DNA of 64,000 nt, taken from assembly GCA_015057455.1 (NCBI GenBank), contig SVEH01000002.1:62001-126000 (forward strand). Reading direction: 5' to 3'. Below the pieces are notes generated by a model. It saw nothing but the letters and a program-made list of their open reading frames with translations, did no database searches and was not told the DNA's origin. Position numbers and translations under genes: made by a program. This document shows, in pieces, positions 8,291 to 17,138 of this stretch. Within the stretch, counting starts at the first letter, position 1, and every line of letters begins with the position of its first letter. The DNA is from Lachnospiraceae bacterium. GTDB taxonomy: Bacteria; Bacillota; Clostridia; Lachnospirales; Lachnospiraceae.

Positions 8291-10072
8291 ATGGATCAAA
8301 GTCAAATTATGGGAATGGTGTTAATGTTCATAGGTGGACTTGCACTGTTTTTATACGGTATGAATGAAATGGGTAATGGACTAGAGAGATTATCAGGAGG
8401 AAAACTAGAGAGAATATTAGAGAAACTTACATCTACAACATTTAAAGGGGTTCTATTAGGTGCAGCAGTTACAGCGGTAATTCAAAGCTCATCAGCAACA
8501 ACAGTTATGGTAGTTGGTTTTGTTAATGCAGGAATAATGCCACTTAGCAGAGCAATTGGTATTATAATGGGTGCCAATATAGGTACAACAATTACAGCTT
8601 GGATACTTAGTTTATCAGGATTAGAAGGAGATAATTTAGTAATACAATTCTTAAAACCAGATAATTTTGCACCAGTATTAGCTTTAATTGGCATAATACT
8701 TGTAATGTTTATAAAGGACGAGAAGAAGAAAAATATAGGAACAATTTTACTTGGCTTTGCTGTTCTAATGACAGGAATGAGTTCAATGAGTGATGCAGTA
8801 GGACCATTAAAAGAGGTTGAAGGATTTAGAAATCTTATGATTAGATTTTCTGATGTTCCAGTTTTAGGAATGATTGCAGGTTTAGTACTAACAGCAATAA
8901 TACAAAGTTCTTCAGCATCAGTTGGTATATTACAGGCATTTTGTAAAACTGGAGTATTAACTTACGGAGCAGCAATACCTATTATAATGGGGCAAAATAT
9001 TGGTACATGTGTAACTGCACTATTGTCATCAATAGGTGCTAAAAAGAATGCAAAAAGAGCAGCTGTTGTACATTTGCTATTTAATATAGTAGGAACAGTA
9101 ATATTTGTGATTGTATTCTATGGAATAAATGCTGTATCACCATTTGGATTTATTAGAGATAATGCAACAGAGGCAGGAATAGCAAGATGTCATACATTTT
9201 TCAATGTAGTTGTTACTTTAGTTCTTGTGTGGTTTGCTAGACAATTAGAGCAGTTAGCATGTTTAATTGTTAAAGATGATGCAGAGAATGAGGAAGTTAT
9301 TTCAGCAAACACATTACAAATTTTAGATGAAAGATTTTTAGAAAAGCCAGCATTAGCAATGGAGCATGCAAAAGATGTAACAATAGATATGGCACATTTG
9401 TCAAAGGAAATATTAGAGAATGCTCTAGAGCTTGTGGTTGGATATAATAAGGATAAATATAGGGAAATAATTAATAAGGAAAATGTTATAGATACTTATG
9501 AGGATAAAATAGGCACATATCTATTAAAGCTAAGTGGTAAGGATTTATCTGAACGCGATAGTACGGAACTTACTTTGTTATTACATCTAATTGGAGATTT
9601 TGAAAGAATATCAGACCATGCAGTTAATATAGCTCAGTCTGCTAAAGAAATGAATAAAAAAGAATTAGAATTTTCTAAGAAGGCTTATGAAGAAATAAAG
9701 ATATTTAGTGAGTTGTTGATGGAGATAATAGATACGTCTGTAAAAGCATTTGAAAATGATAATATAGAAGTTGCTACTTATGTAGAGCCAATGGAGGAAG
9801 TAGTAGATACTATTAATAAGGAAATTAAGAAGCGTCATATGAAGAGACTTCGTAAAGGTAAATGTACAGTTGAGCTTGGGTTTATATTATCAGATATAAC
9901 AACTAGTTTTGAGAGAATAGCAGATCATTGTTCAAATATAGCAGTTGGAATTATTCAAACTAAGAACGAAGCATATGAAAGTCATGAATATTTAGAAACA
10001 TTAGATAAAGGTGAGAATACAGTATTTAGGGGTAAATACTTAGCATGTAAAGAAAAATATATGCTACCTTAA
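8291..10072 (+). CDS. Na/Pi-cotransporter family protein with PhoU domain (copy 1)
   Basis: A 593-residue membrane protein. The N-terminal ~330 residues carry two inverted NptA/SLC34-type repeats, each with the QSSSA signature (AVIQSSSATTVMVVGF and AIIQSSSASVGILQAF). The C-terminal ~210 residues are a soluble PhoU-like helical domain (ERISDHAVNIA, ERIADHCSNIA). It likely moves phosphate with sodium, or a similar anion, and the PhoU part may sense or limit flux. The start at 8291 follows GGAGAGG. A close paralog follows at 10311. Confidence 0.9.
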   Translation: MDQSQIMGMVLMFIGGLALFLYGMNEMGNGLERLSGGKLERILEKLTSTTFKGVLLGAAVTAVIQSSSATTVMVVGFVNAGIMPLSRAIGIIMGANIGTTITAWILSLSGLEGDNLVIQFLKPDNFAPVLALIGIILVMFIKDEKKKNIGTILLGFAVLMTGMSSMSDAVGPLKEVEGFRNLMIRFSDVPVLGMIAGLVLTAIIQSSSASVGILQAFCKTGVLTYGAAIPIIMGQNIGTCVTALLSSIGAKKNAKRAAVVHLLFNIVGTVIFVIVFYGINAVSPFGFIRDNATEAGIARCHTFFNVVVTLVLVWFARQLEQLACLIVKDDAENEEVISANTLQILDERFLEKPALAMEHAKDVTIDMAHLSKEILENALELVVGYNKDKYREIINKENVIDTYEDKIGTYLLKLSGKDLSERDSTELTLLLHLIGDFERISDHAVNIAQSAKEMNKKELEFSKKAYEEIKIFSELLMEIIDTSVKAFENDNIEVATYVEPMEEVVDTINKEIKKRHMKRLRKGKCTVELGFILSDITTSFERIADHCSNIAVGIIQTKNEAYESHEYLETLDKGENTVFRGKYLACKEKYMLP

Positions 10073-10200
10073 AGTTGAAATCTAATGTAAAATTTAAGAA
10101 GAATATATGCAACCTTAAATTAAAATCTAATGTAAAATTTAAGAAGAATATATGTAAACTTAAATTAAAATCTAATGTAAAATCTAAGTAAAATATTTAT
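10068..10200 (+). repeat. three tandem 45-bp repeats at the stop codon of copy 1
   Basis: Units start at 10068 (46 bp), 10114 (45 bp) and 10159 (partial). Each begins CTTAAA and holds AATCTAATGTAAAAT. The end of each unit (GAATATATGCAACCTT-like) resembles the last coding bases of the gene, as though the unit grew by duplication of the 3' end. Confidence 0.8.
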
Positions 10201-10218
10201 AACATAAATAATTCAGCA

Positions 10219-10247
10219 TTGACACATATTATCGAATTATGTAAAAT
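10219..10247 (+). promoter_or_regulatory. strong sigmaA promoter before copy 2
   Basis: TTGACA (10219-10224), 17 bases, TAAAAT (10242-10247). A start site is expected near 10254. Confidence 0.75.
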
Positions 10248-10248
10248 A

Positions 10249-10289
10249 AAACTTGTATGTTATAGTGACATACAAGTTTATTTTATTTG
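10249..10289 (+). promoter_or_regulatory. dyad at the predicted transcription start (operator or terminator)
   Basis: Perfect 12-bp arms AAACTTGTATGT (10249-10260) and ACATACAAGTTT (10268-10279) around a 7-base centre, then ATTTTATTT. As DNA it would be an operator overlapping the start site of copy 2. As RNA it could end transcripts from copy 1. Both roles fit the sequence. Confidence 0.6.
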
Positions 10290-10310
10290 GTTAGGAGAAT
10301 TTGAAAGGAT

Positions 10311-12080
10311 ATGGATGGATTTAAGATGTTATTAGAATTCATCACTGGTTTGGCATTATTCCTTTATGGAATGCATGTTTTAGGTGATGGTCTAGAGAAA
10401 ATGTCAGGTGGTAAGTTAGAACAGATATTAGAGAGACTAACTTCAACTACATTCAAAGGTATTTTACTTGGAGCAGGAGTAACTGCTATAATTCAGAGTT
10501 CATCGGCATCAACAGTTATGGTTGTAGGTTTTGTTAACTCAGGAATTATGACACTAGAAAGAGGTATTAGTATTATTATAGGTGCCAATCTAGGTACTTG
10601 TATAACTTCTTGGATACTTAGTTTATCAGGCTTAGATGGTAATGGATTTTTAATTCAAATGTTTAAACCGGAGAATTTCTCTCCTGTGTTAGCTATTATA
10701 GGCGTTATATTAATCATGTTCTTTAATCAAGAGAAAAAGAAACATATAGGTACTATATTAATTGGTTTTGGTGTTCTTATGATTGGTATGGAGAATATGA
10801 GTGATTCTGTAAGTGCTCTAAAGGAAGTACCATCATTTACATCGTTAATGGTGAAGTTTGAGATGCCACTATTAGGATTATTGGTAGGACTTATATTAAC
10901 TGCGGTAATACAAAGCTCATCAGCGTCGATAGGTATATTACAGGCGTTATCTAAGACAGGAGCAGTTACATTTGCTAATGCAGTACCTATTATTATAGGT
11001 CAGAATATTGGTACATGTGTAACAGCTATGATTTCATCAGTAGGTGCGAAGAAGAATGCTAGACGTGCCGCTTTAGTACATTTGTTATATAACGTAATAA
11101 GTGCAGCTGTATTTATGGTTATATTTTATTTACTACATGTGATTGTTAAGTTTGATTTTATGAATGACAAAGCATATGAATTAGATATAGCTATATTCCA
11201 TACTTTATTTAACTTATTTAAGATGCTTTTATTAGCACATCAAACTAAGTTACTTGCAACTATGGCAAGAGCAATTATTAAAGATGCACCAGAGGATGAA
11301 GAAGTTGGAAGTAAGCATGAAGTACCAGAACTTGATGATAGATTCCTTGATAAGCCAGCACTAGCTATGGAACATTGTAAGAATGTTGCATATAAGATGG
11401 CTGCAGATTCAAGGGAAGCATTAGTTAGCGCAATATCTTTGGTAAATAAATTTGATAAAGATGTATACGATTTAGTAATAGAAAAAGAAGAATCAGTAGA
11501 CAATTATGAAGATAAGCTAGGAACATATATGTTAAAACTTAGTAGTAAAGAATTATCAGAAGCTGATAGTAGACAATTATCTTTACTTCTTCATTTAATT
11601 GGAGATTTTGAGAGAATATCAGATCATGCTGTTAATATAGCAAAATCAACTAAGAAGATGGATAAGAAAGAGATGGGATTCTCTAAGAAAGCTGAAAGCG
11701 AGATGGCTGTATTTAGTGATTTAATTACAGACATAATGAATACATCAATAGAATGTTTTGTTAATGAAGATGATGATTTAGCTACATATGTAGAGCCAAT
11801 GGAAGAAGTTGTTGACATGCTTAATAAGGAGATTAAGAAGCGTCATGTTAAGAGACTTCGTAAAGGTAAGTGCTCAATAGATATGGGATTTGTATTATCA
11901 GATATAACAACTGATTTTGAACGAATAGCAGATCACTGTTCTAATATAGCAGTTGGAATTATACAAACTCATGAGAATGGATATGAAAGTCATGAATATT
12001 TAGAAACATTAGATAAGAGTGAGAATACAGCATTCTATGAGAAATTTATCTCATATAAAGAAAAATATGTACTTCCATAG
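10311..12080 (+). CDS. Na/Pi-cotransporter family protein with PhoU domain (copy 2)
   Basis: A 589-residue paralog of the preceding gene with the same design: two QSSSA repeats (IIQSSSASTVMVVGF, VIQSSSASIGILQAL) and a C-terminal PhoU-like domain ending in the same SHEYLETLDK and KEKYxLP wording. The two clearly arose by tandem duplication. Copy 2 has its own promoter and a dyad at the start site, so the copies are probably expressed under different conditions. Confidence 0.9.
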   Translation: MDGFKMLLEFITGLALFLYGMHVLGDGLEKMSGGKLEQILERLTSTTFKGILLGAGVTAIIQSSSASTVMVVGFVNSGIMTLERGISIIIGANLGTCITSWILSLSGLDGNGFLIQMFKPENFSPVLAIIGVILIMFFNQEKKKHIGTILIGFGVLMIGMENMSDSVSALKEVPSFTSLMVKFEMPLLGLLVGLILTAVIQSSSASIGILQALSKTGAVTFANAVPIIIGQNIGTCVTAMISSVGAKKNARRAALVHLLYNVISAAVFMVIFYLLHVIVKFDFMNDKAYELDIAIFHTLFNLFKMLLLAHQTKLLATMARAIIKDAPEDEEVGSKHEVPELDDRFLDKPALAMEHCKNVAYKMAADSREALVSAISLVNKFDKDVYDLVIEKEESVDNYEDKLGTYMLKLSSKELSEADSRQLSLLLHLIGDFERISDHAVNIAKSTKKMDKKEMGFSKKAESEMAVFSDLITDIMNTSIECFVNEDDDLATYVEPMEEVVDMLNKEIKKRHVKRLRKGKCSIDMGFVLSDITTDFERIADHCSNIAVGIIQTHENGYESHEYLETLDKSENTAFYEKFISYKEKYVLP

Positions 12081-12109
12081 AAGATTAAAGGTTACTAGTT
12101 TTTAATACC

Positions 12110-12134
12110 AGGCCCCTGTCGTTGACAGGGGCCT
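12110..12134 (+). terminator. GC-rich hairpin after copy 2
   Basis: AGGCCCCTGTC, GTT, GACAGGGGCCT: perfect 11-bp stem. Its core recurs in the terminator at 15481. Confidence 0.8.
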
Positions 12135-12150
12135 GATTTAATTATGCTCC

Positions 12151-12266
12151 TCTTTAATTTGAGCTTCGCTCAAATTGGGATTTCAGGCTTCTTTTTTTAA
12201 TTTGAGCTTCGCTCAAATTGGGATTTCAGGCTTCTTTTTTAATTTGAGCTTCGCTCAAATTAGGAT
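12151..12266 (+). repeat. 42-43-bp tandem repeats, each with a palindrome
   Basis: Three copies of AATTTGAGC-TTC-GCTCAAATT sit at 12156, 12199 and 12241. The first two are followed by a shared GGGATTTCAGGCTTCTTTT segment and the third is truncated. A related palindrome recurs at 15549. Each unit resembles a small terminator with a T-run. Confidence 0.85.
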
Positions 12267-12307
12267 TATTTTGCTCCGCAAGAGTTTTACACTTCTATGC
12301 TAGTGTC

Positions 12308-12463
12308 AAATTTAAGAGAATATAATATATTTTTCTCACCGCTTGCGCTCCGTTGCAAAGCGTAACGGTCGTTAAGTTCATACTTCGCATAATCTATGCT
12401 CGTATTCACTAAACGCCGACGGTTTGCAAACCCCGAAAAATATACTATATTCCTCTTAAATTT
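12308..12463. repeat. structured interspersed repeat, copy A
   Basis: A 156-bp element with 28-29-bp terminal inverted repeats (12308-12335 and 12435-12463; one mismatch and one extra base). An inner stem is TTGCAAA (12353) with TTTGCAA (12423). A small central hairpin GCATA-ATC-TATGC lies near 12395. Related copies are at 20033 and 27471. No ORF. Confidence 0.8.
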
Positions 12464-12493
12464 TAACCCTTGCTTATGATTATTATAGCTTTT
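12463..12493. repeat. 31-bp repeat shared with 15580
   Basis: Matches 15580-15610 at 28 of 31 positions; common core CTTGCTTAT and ATTATAGCTTTT. It flanks hairpin repeats at both sites and looks like part of a mosaic intergenic repeat. Confidence 0.65.
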
Positions 12494-12585
12494 ACGAGTG
12501 AAATTTTTTTAGTTCTAAATTATAAAGTATTAGCATATTATATTAAAGAGTGTTTATAAAGATGTAGTTTAAATATATTAAGAAG

Positions 12586-12660
<75 letters not shown>

Positions 12661-12687
12661 TATTGACACTAAAATTTTAATATAGTA

Positions 12688-12716
12688 TTGAAATGAGAAG
12701 TTGTTTGTGATATGAT
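12688..12716 (+). promoter_or_regulatory. sigmaA promoter for the DegV-family gene
   Basis: TTGAAA (12688-12693), 17 bases, TATGAT (12711-12716). A second, weaker candidate (TTGACA at 12663, 17 bases, TATTGA) abuts the microsatellite. Confidence 0.7.
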
Positions 12717-12763
12717 ACCATATAGTTTTGAAAACTACATAATACAGTGTGAGGTGTTTTTAT

Positions 12764-13606
12764 ATGGTTAGAATAGTGTGTGATTCTAGTTGTGATATTA
12801 GAATGATTGATAATATGGCTAAGAATGTGGATTTAAGATTTGTAGCACTTAAGATGTTAATAGATAATAAGGAGTTTGTTGATGATGAAACTATAGATGT
12901 AGATGCTATGTATGAAGCTATGGCTACATGTTCTGGTAAATCAACTACAGCTTGTCCAAATCCAGAAGAATATGAGCAGGCATTTGAAGGTGCTGATGAG
13001 ATATATGTTATAACAATAAGTAGTAATTTATCAGGAAGTTTTAATTCAGCTCATACGGCTATGGATATGCATTTAGAAAAATACCCTAATAAGAAGATAC
13101 ATATATTTGATTCATTATCAACAAGTGGAACTATGGCTCTTGCAATGTATAAGATTAATGAGCTTGTAAAAAAGGGAGAAGTGTTTGAAAATATTTGTAC
13201 TGCTGTTGAGGATTATATGGTGAATCATACAAATGTAGATTTTGTATTACATAGCGTAGATAATTTAGTTAGGAATGGTCGTCTAAATAAAATAGTAGGA
13301 TGTGCAATTAGTGCATTAGGAATTAAGATAGTAGGAAGAGCAAGTAAAATAGGTACTTTAGAACCTTTTAGTAAAGTGAGATCTAAAGCAAAAGTATACA
13401 AGTGTTTTCTTAAAGAAATGGAGGACAAACTGTATAAGGGCGGAAAAGTGTTTATTTCTCATGCTAATAATGAGGAGGATGCATTAGAATTAAAAAGGTT
13501 AATATTAGAAAAGTACCAAAATGCACAGATTAGAATAGTTAAAGCAAAAGGTTTAGTTTCTTATTATGCAGAAGCAAAGGGAATGATTGTAGGCTTTGAA
13601 TATTAA
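12764..13606 (+). CDS. DegV-family fatty-acid-binding protein
   Basis: A 280-residue DegV protein: VRIVCDSSCDI at the start, TACPNPEEYEQAF, VITISSNLSGSFNSA (Ser of the lipid headgroup site) and LVRNGRLNK. The family binds a fatty acid, and members act with fatty-acid kinase FakA in lipid salvage. I chose the ATG at 12764, which follows GAGGTG; an earlier in-frame start would add five residues ahead of the conserved beginning. It stands alone under its own promoter next to a microsatellite. Confidence 0.9.
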   Translation: MVRIVCDSSCDIRMIDNMAKNVDLRFVALKMLIDNKEFVDDETIDVDAMYEAMATCSGKSTTACPNPEEYEQAFEGADEIYVITISSNLSGSFNSAHTAMDMHLEKYPNKKIHIFDSLSTSGTMALAMYKINELVKKGEVFENICTAVEDYMVNHTNVDFVLHSVDNLVRNGRLNKIVGCAISALGIKIVGRASKIGTLEPFSKVRSKAKVYKCFLKEMEDKLYKGGKVFISHANNEEDALELKRLILEKYQNAQIRIVKAKGLVSYYAEAKGMIVGFEY

Positions 13607-13634
13607 AGAATGTAATAAAAAATTCATAAAATGG

Positions 13635-13663
13635 TTGATGTTTTCTAACAAAAAAGGTATACT
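13635..13663 (+). promoter_or_regulatory. sigmaA promoter for proS
   Basis: TTGATG (13635-13640), 17 bases, TATACT (13658-13663). The leader to 13754 can form a weak hairpin with a T-run next to the ribosome site. I see no T-box signature. Confidence 0.6.
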
Positions 13664-13753
13664 TTAAGTTGTATTTTTATAGATGAAATAAGTGACACAT
13701 TAGTTTAAGAGACGTTAGATTTAAAGTGTGCATTTTTTGATTGGAGGATTATT

Positions 13754-15466
13754 ATGAAATTAGATAAGTTAGTTGGGGATAGATTTAAAGAAAGACCATC
13801 TGATTGCGTAGTTGATTCTCATGCATTTATGGTGCGTGGAGGATATATGAAGTACGTTGCTAATGGTATATTTTCTCAGTATCCGCCACTTAAAAGAGTA
13901 ACTAAAAAAATAGAGAATATAATTCGTGAAGAAATGGACAAAATTGATGGGCAAGAAGTAATGTTTCCAGTAGCTATGCCAGCATCAATATGGGAAGAAT
14001 CAGGAAGATATGAATCTATAGGCAAGGAACTTCTTAGATTTACAGATAGAACTGGTTCTAAGATGGTTTTAGGTATGACACATGAAGAAGCAGCAGTTCA
14101 TTTAGTTAGAGAGTATGGTAATACATATACAAAGTATCCATTTATGATATATCAGATACAAACTAAATTTAGAGATGAAGCACGTCCTCGTGCAGGTCTT
14201 ATTAGAGTAAGAGAGTTTACAATGAAGGATGCATATTCTTTTCATACATCTCAAGAAGATTTAGAAGAATATTATGATAAATGCTATGATGCATATAATC
14301 GTATTTTTGAAAGAGCTGGTATACCAGATGTTATTACAGTTCAATCAGATTCAGGAATGATGGGCGGAAGTATTTCACATGAGTATATGATGCTTACAGA
14401 TATCGGTGAAGATTCGATTGCTATATGTAGTGAATGTGATTATAAGGCTAATATGGAGGCTGCTGATAGCATCATTAATAATGAATCAGAGCCAATGATA
14501 GATTTAGAAAAAGTACATACACCTAATCAAAAAACAATTGAAGAGGTATGCACTTTCTTAAATGAAGATATTACCAAAGCATGTAAGGCTGTTGTATATC
14601 AAAAGAATATGACAGATGAGTATGTAGTTGTATTTATACGCGGAGACTTAGATGTTAATGAAACAAAGGTTAAGAATTTTATAGGTGATGATATTCATGC
14701 AGCAGAGATAACAGAGGAATCTGGTATTGTAGCAGGATTTATTGGACCAAAGGATATAACAGACAATGTTACAGTTTTATATGATTCATCTTTAAAAGGT
14801 CTTAATAATATGATATCAGGAGCTAATGAAACTGATTATCATTATAAAGGCTTTAATTTAGAAAGAGAAGTTGGAGAAGTAGAGTTTCACGATTTTGCTA
14901 AGATTATGGAAGGTGGAATTTGTCCAAAATGCGGAAAGAAGGCTATAACAATAGCTAGAGGTATAGAAGTTGGTAATATATTCCAATTAGGAACAAAGTA
15001 TACTAAGGCTATGAATATGCAATATACAGATGCTGATGGCAATCTACAATATCCAATAATGGGATGTTACGGAATTGGTGTTGGAAGACTTGCAGCTTCA
15101 GTTTGTGAAGCATATCACGATGATTATGGCCCAATTTGGCCAATGGCTATAGCACCATGGCAAGTTCACATCTGTTGTTTACGTTCTGATGATGCAGAAA
15201 CAAGAGCTGTAGCTGATAAATTATATAAAGACTTACAGAATGCAGGTATTGAAGTTATTTACGATGATAGAAAAGCTCGTCCAGGAGTTATGTTCTCAGA
15301 TGCAGATTTGCTTGGTGTACCAGTAAGAGTAATTGTAAGCCCTAAGAATTTAGCAAATAATGAATGTGAATTAGTAACTAGAGATAAGTCAATTAACGAG
15401 AAAGTATCTGTTGATACAGTTAAGGATGATGTTATTGCTTTAGTTAATAAGTTGCTTAATAAATAA
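13754..15466 (+). CDS. proS: prolyl-tRNA synthetase
   Basis: A 570-residue class II synthetase of the bacterial type. Motif 2 region FRDEARPRAGLIRVREF and motif 3 region GCYGIGVGRLAASVCE are clear. Between them is the INS editing insertion (about residues 225-385) that hydrolyses mischarged Ala-tRNA(Pro). The C-terminal anticodon-binding domain includes WQVHICCLRSDD and VIYDDRKARPGVMFSDADL. GGAGG precedes the ATG. Confidence 0.97.
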   Translation: MKLDKLVGDRFKERPSDCVVDSHAFMVRGGYMKYVANGIFSQYPPLKRVTKKIENIIREEMDKIDGQEVMFPVAMPASIWEESGRYESIGKELLRFTDRTGSKMVLGMTHEEAAVHLVREYGNTYTKYPFMIYQIQTKFRDEARPRAGLIRVREFTMKDAYSFHTSQEDLEEYYDKCYDAYNRIFERAGIPDVITVQSDSGMMGGSISHEYMMLTDIGEDSIAICSECDYKANMEAADSIINNESEPMIDLEKVHTPNQKTIEEVCTFLNEDITKACKAVVYQKNMTDEYVVVFIRGDLDVNETKVKNFIGDDIHAAEITEESGIVAGFIGPKDITDNVTVLYDSSLKGLNNMISGANETDYHYKGFNLEREVGEVEFHDFAKIMEGGICPKCGKKAITIARGIEVGNIFQLGTKYTKAMNMQYTDADGNLQYPIMGCYGIGVGRLAASVCEAYHDDYGPIWPMAIAPWQVHICCLRSDDAETRAVADKLYKDLQNAGIEVIYDDRKARPGVMFSDADLLGVPVRVIVSPKNLANNECELVTRDKSINEKVSVDTVKDDVIALVNKLLNK

Positions 15467-15480
15467 ACTATAATTTGTAG

Positions 15481-15526
15481 GTAACTATGGCCCCTGTCGG
15501 TTCATTCCGACAGGGGCCATAGTTAT
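15481..15526 (+). terminator. proS hairpin terminator
   Basis: A 20-bp stem (arms 15481-15500 and 15507-15526; core GGCCCCTGTCGG) with a 6-base loop and T-rich sequence further on. The core is shared with the hairpin at 12110. Confidence 0.8.
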
Positions 15527-15548
15527 GAGGCTTTTTATGCCTTTTTTC

Positions 15549-15570
15549 AATTTGAGCTGTCGCTCAAATT
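15549..15570. repeat. AATTTGAGC palindrome, fourth copy
   Basis: AATTTGAGC, TGTC, GCTCAAATT; same arms as the three palindromes at 12156-12261. Followed at 15580-15610 by the 31-bp repeat also seen at 12463. Confidence 0.75.
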
Positions 15571-15616
15571 ATGGGGGGTTTAACTCTTGCTTATAACTAT
15601 TATAGCTTTTTTTGCT

Positions 15617-15645
15617 TTGACAGATGGCAAATTTTGGGATATAAT
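15617..15645 (+). promoter_or_regulatory. consensus sigmaA promoter for the zinc-ribbon pair
   Basis: TTGACA (15617-15622), 17 bases, TATAAT (15640-15645), a perfect consensus. Confidence 0.85.
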
Positions 15646-15704
15646 GTCAAAGGTTGAGAAAATAATGGGTAAGGAAATATAGTTATACAAAAGGAGGAAT
15701 TAAT

Positions 15705-17114
15705 ATGTTTTGTCCAGAATGTGGAACAAAGAACGAGGACGGCGCAAAATTTTGCGAAAACTGTGGAACAAGACTTACAGTTGAAGAAAATATTGCTCAA
15801 ACGCAAGCTACAGTAAGCAATAGTATGAATACTACGCAAGTGCAACCTGCAGTTAATGAGAGTACAGCACAAACACAGAGGGTAGCTAATAATAGTGTAC
15901 CAACAAAGACTACTAAGCCTATGTCTAAAGGAGTTAAGATTGGTATTGTGGCAGCTATAGTAGTGATTATAGTTGGTGTTGTATTAAACAATAAGTTTAA
16001 GAAAGATACTTCTCCAGAGACAGTTGCTAAGGAATATTTTGAGGATGTTGCAGCAGCTAATTGGGAGGATGTATATGGTTATTATGATTTAACAGAATCT
16101 AACTTTATTAATAAAAAAATGTATGCAAAGGCAGTTAAGAATAAAGACAAAATAGAGTATACAAATTTTGAAGTAAAGAATAACGATATGGAATCTATAG
16201 AGGATATCTTTAATGCTGATGTTGAAGAAGATAGCAAGAAGAATGAAGGAATGAATAAAACTATTGTTATTCAGTATGCTGAAAAAGGGAATACAAATCA
16301 AATTTATACTGTTAATTTAGTAAAACAACAAAAGAAGAAATTCTTATTCTATGATAATTGGAAAGTTGTGCCACAAGAAATGGTGGTAAAGAATTATACT
16401 ATTAGAACATTAAGGGATTTTAAGGTTGAGGTTGACGGAATAAAAATTGATAAGTCATACATTAGAAAAGATGATTCAAGTAGTGAAAGCGACTATGAAG
16501 AAGATGATGAGTTTGTAACATATGAGATACCAACAATTTTTGGTGGAACTCATAATATAAAGATTTCAGGCGAATTTATAGAAACACATGAAGATACAAT
16601 TACATGCGATGCATATAATTCAACAATGTATAGATTCACAGAGGCTGAGGTGAAGAAAGACTTTACTAAAGATATTGAAGAGAATTTAGATAAAGCTATT
16701 AGTAAGATATATGAAGCAGCTTTAGATAATAAGGAATTCAAGGATTTAGATATTGGATTTGAGTTTATCAGTGAAGAAGATAATGAAGATGAGCATGAGA
16801 ATTTGGTAGAAAATTATGATAGATTAGTTAAGAATTTAGATGATCTAGCATATTTTGGAGAAATTGTAGCATCAAAATTAGAACTTAAGGATTTTGAAAT
16901 AGATAATGATAGTGTATATTTAAATAATGGTCGCCCAAGAGCTCAATATGATTATCGAGTTAATTACACAGGTAAATTTACAAAGAAAAATGGTGACAAA
17001 AAAGAAACAAAGTCTAAAGATGGTGAAACTAGAGGAGAATTAGATTTTGAGTATATAGATGGAAAATGGACTATTACAAGAATGTATTTAAATAGTTTAT
17101 ATGTTTATTTTTAA
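15705..17114 (+). CDS. zinc-ribbon protein with one transmembrane helix
   Basis: A 469-residue protein starting with a zinc ribbon (CPEC at 3-6 and CENC at 17-20). A polar linker follows, then one transmembrane segment (about residues 79-98), and a long charged extracytoplasmic region rich in D, E and K that may hold two related domains. Proteins of this plan are common in Firmicutes as probable envelope or stress proteins. I cannot name a specific function. A second zinc-ribbon membrane protein follows 24 bases downstream. Confidence 0.75.
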   Translation: MFCPECGTKNEDGAKFCENCGTRLTVEENIAQTQATVSNSMNTTQVQPAVNESTAQTQRVANNSVPTKTTKPMSKGVKIGIVAAIVVIIVGVVLNNKFKKDTSPETVAKEYFEDVAAANWEDVYGYYDLTESNFINKKMYAKAVKNKDKIEYTNFEVKNNDMESIEDIFNADVEEDSKKNEGMNKTIVIQYAEKGNTNQIYTVNLVKQQKKKFLFYDNWKVVPQEMVVKNYTIRTLRDFKVEVDGIKIDKSYIRKDDSSSESDYEEDDEFVTYEIPTIFGGTHNIKISGEFIETHEDTITCDAYNSTMYRFTEAEVKKDFTKDIEENLDKAISKIYEAALDNKEFKDLDIGFEFISEEDNEDEHENLVENYDRLVKNLDDLAYFGEIVASKLELKDFEIDNDSVYLNNGRPRAQYDYRVNYTGKFTKKNGDKKETKSKDGETRGELDFEYIDGKWTITRMYLNSLYVYF

Positions 17115-17138
17115 TATAAGTTAAAAGGAGATAGAAAA

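Noticed and set aside
12151..12266. CRISPR array
   Set aside because: Palindromic units in immediate tandem with near-identical spacers; no cas genes and only about 2.5 units.
13664..13753. T-box leader for proS
   Set aside because: Too short and without a T-box core or a specifier stem that I could recognise.
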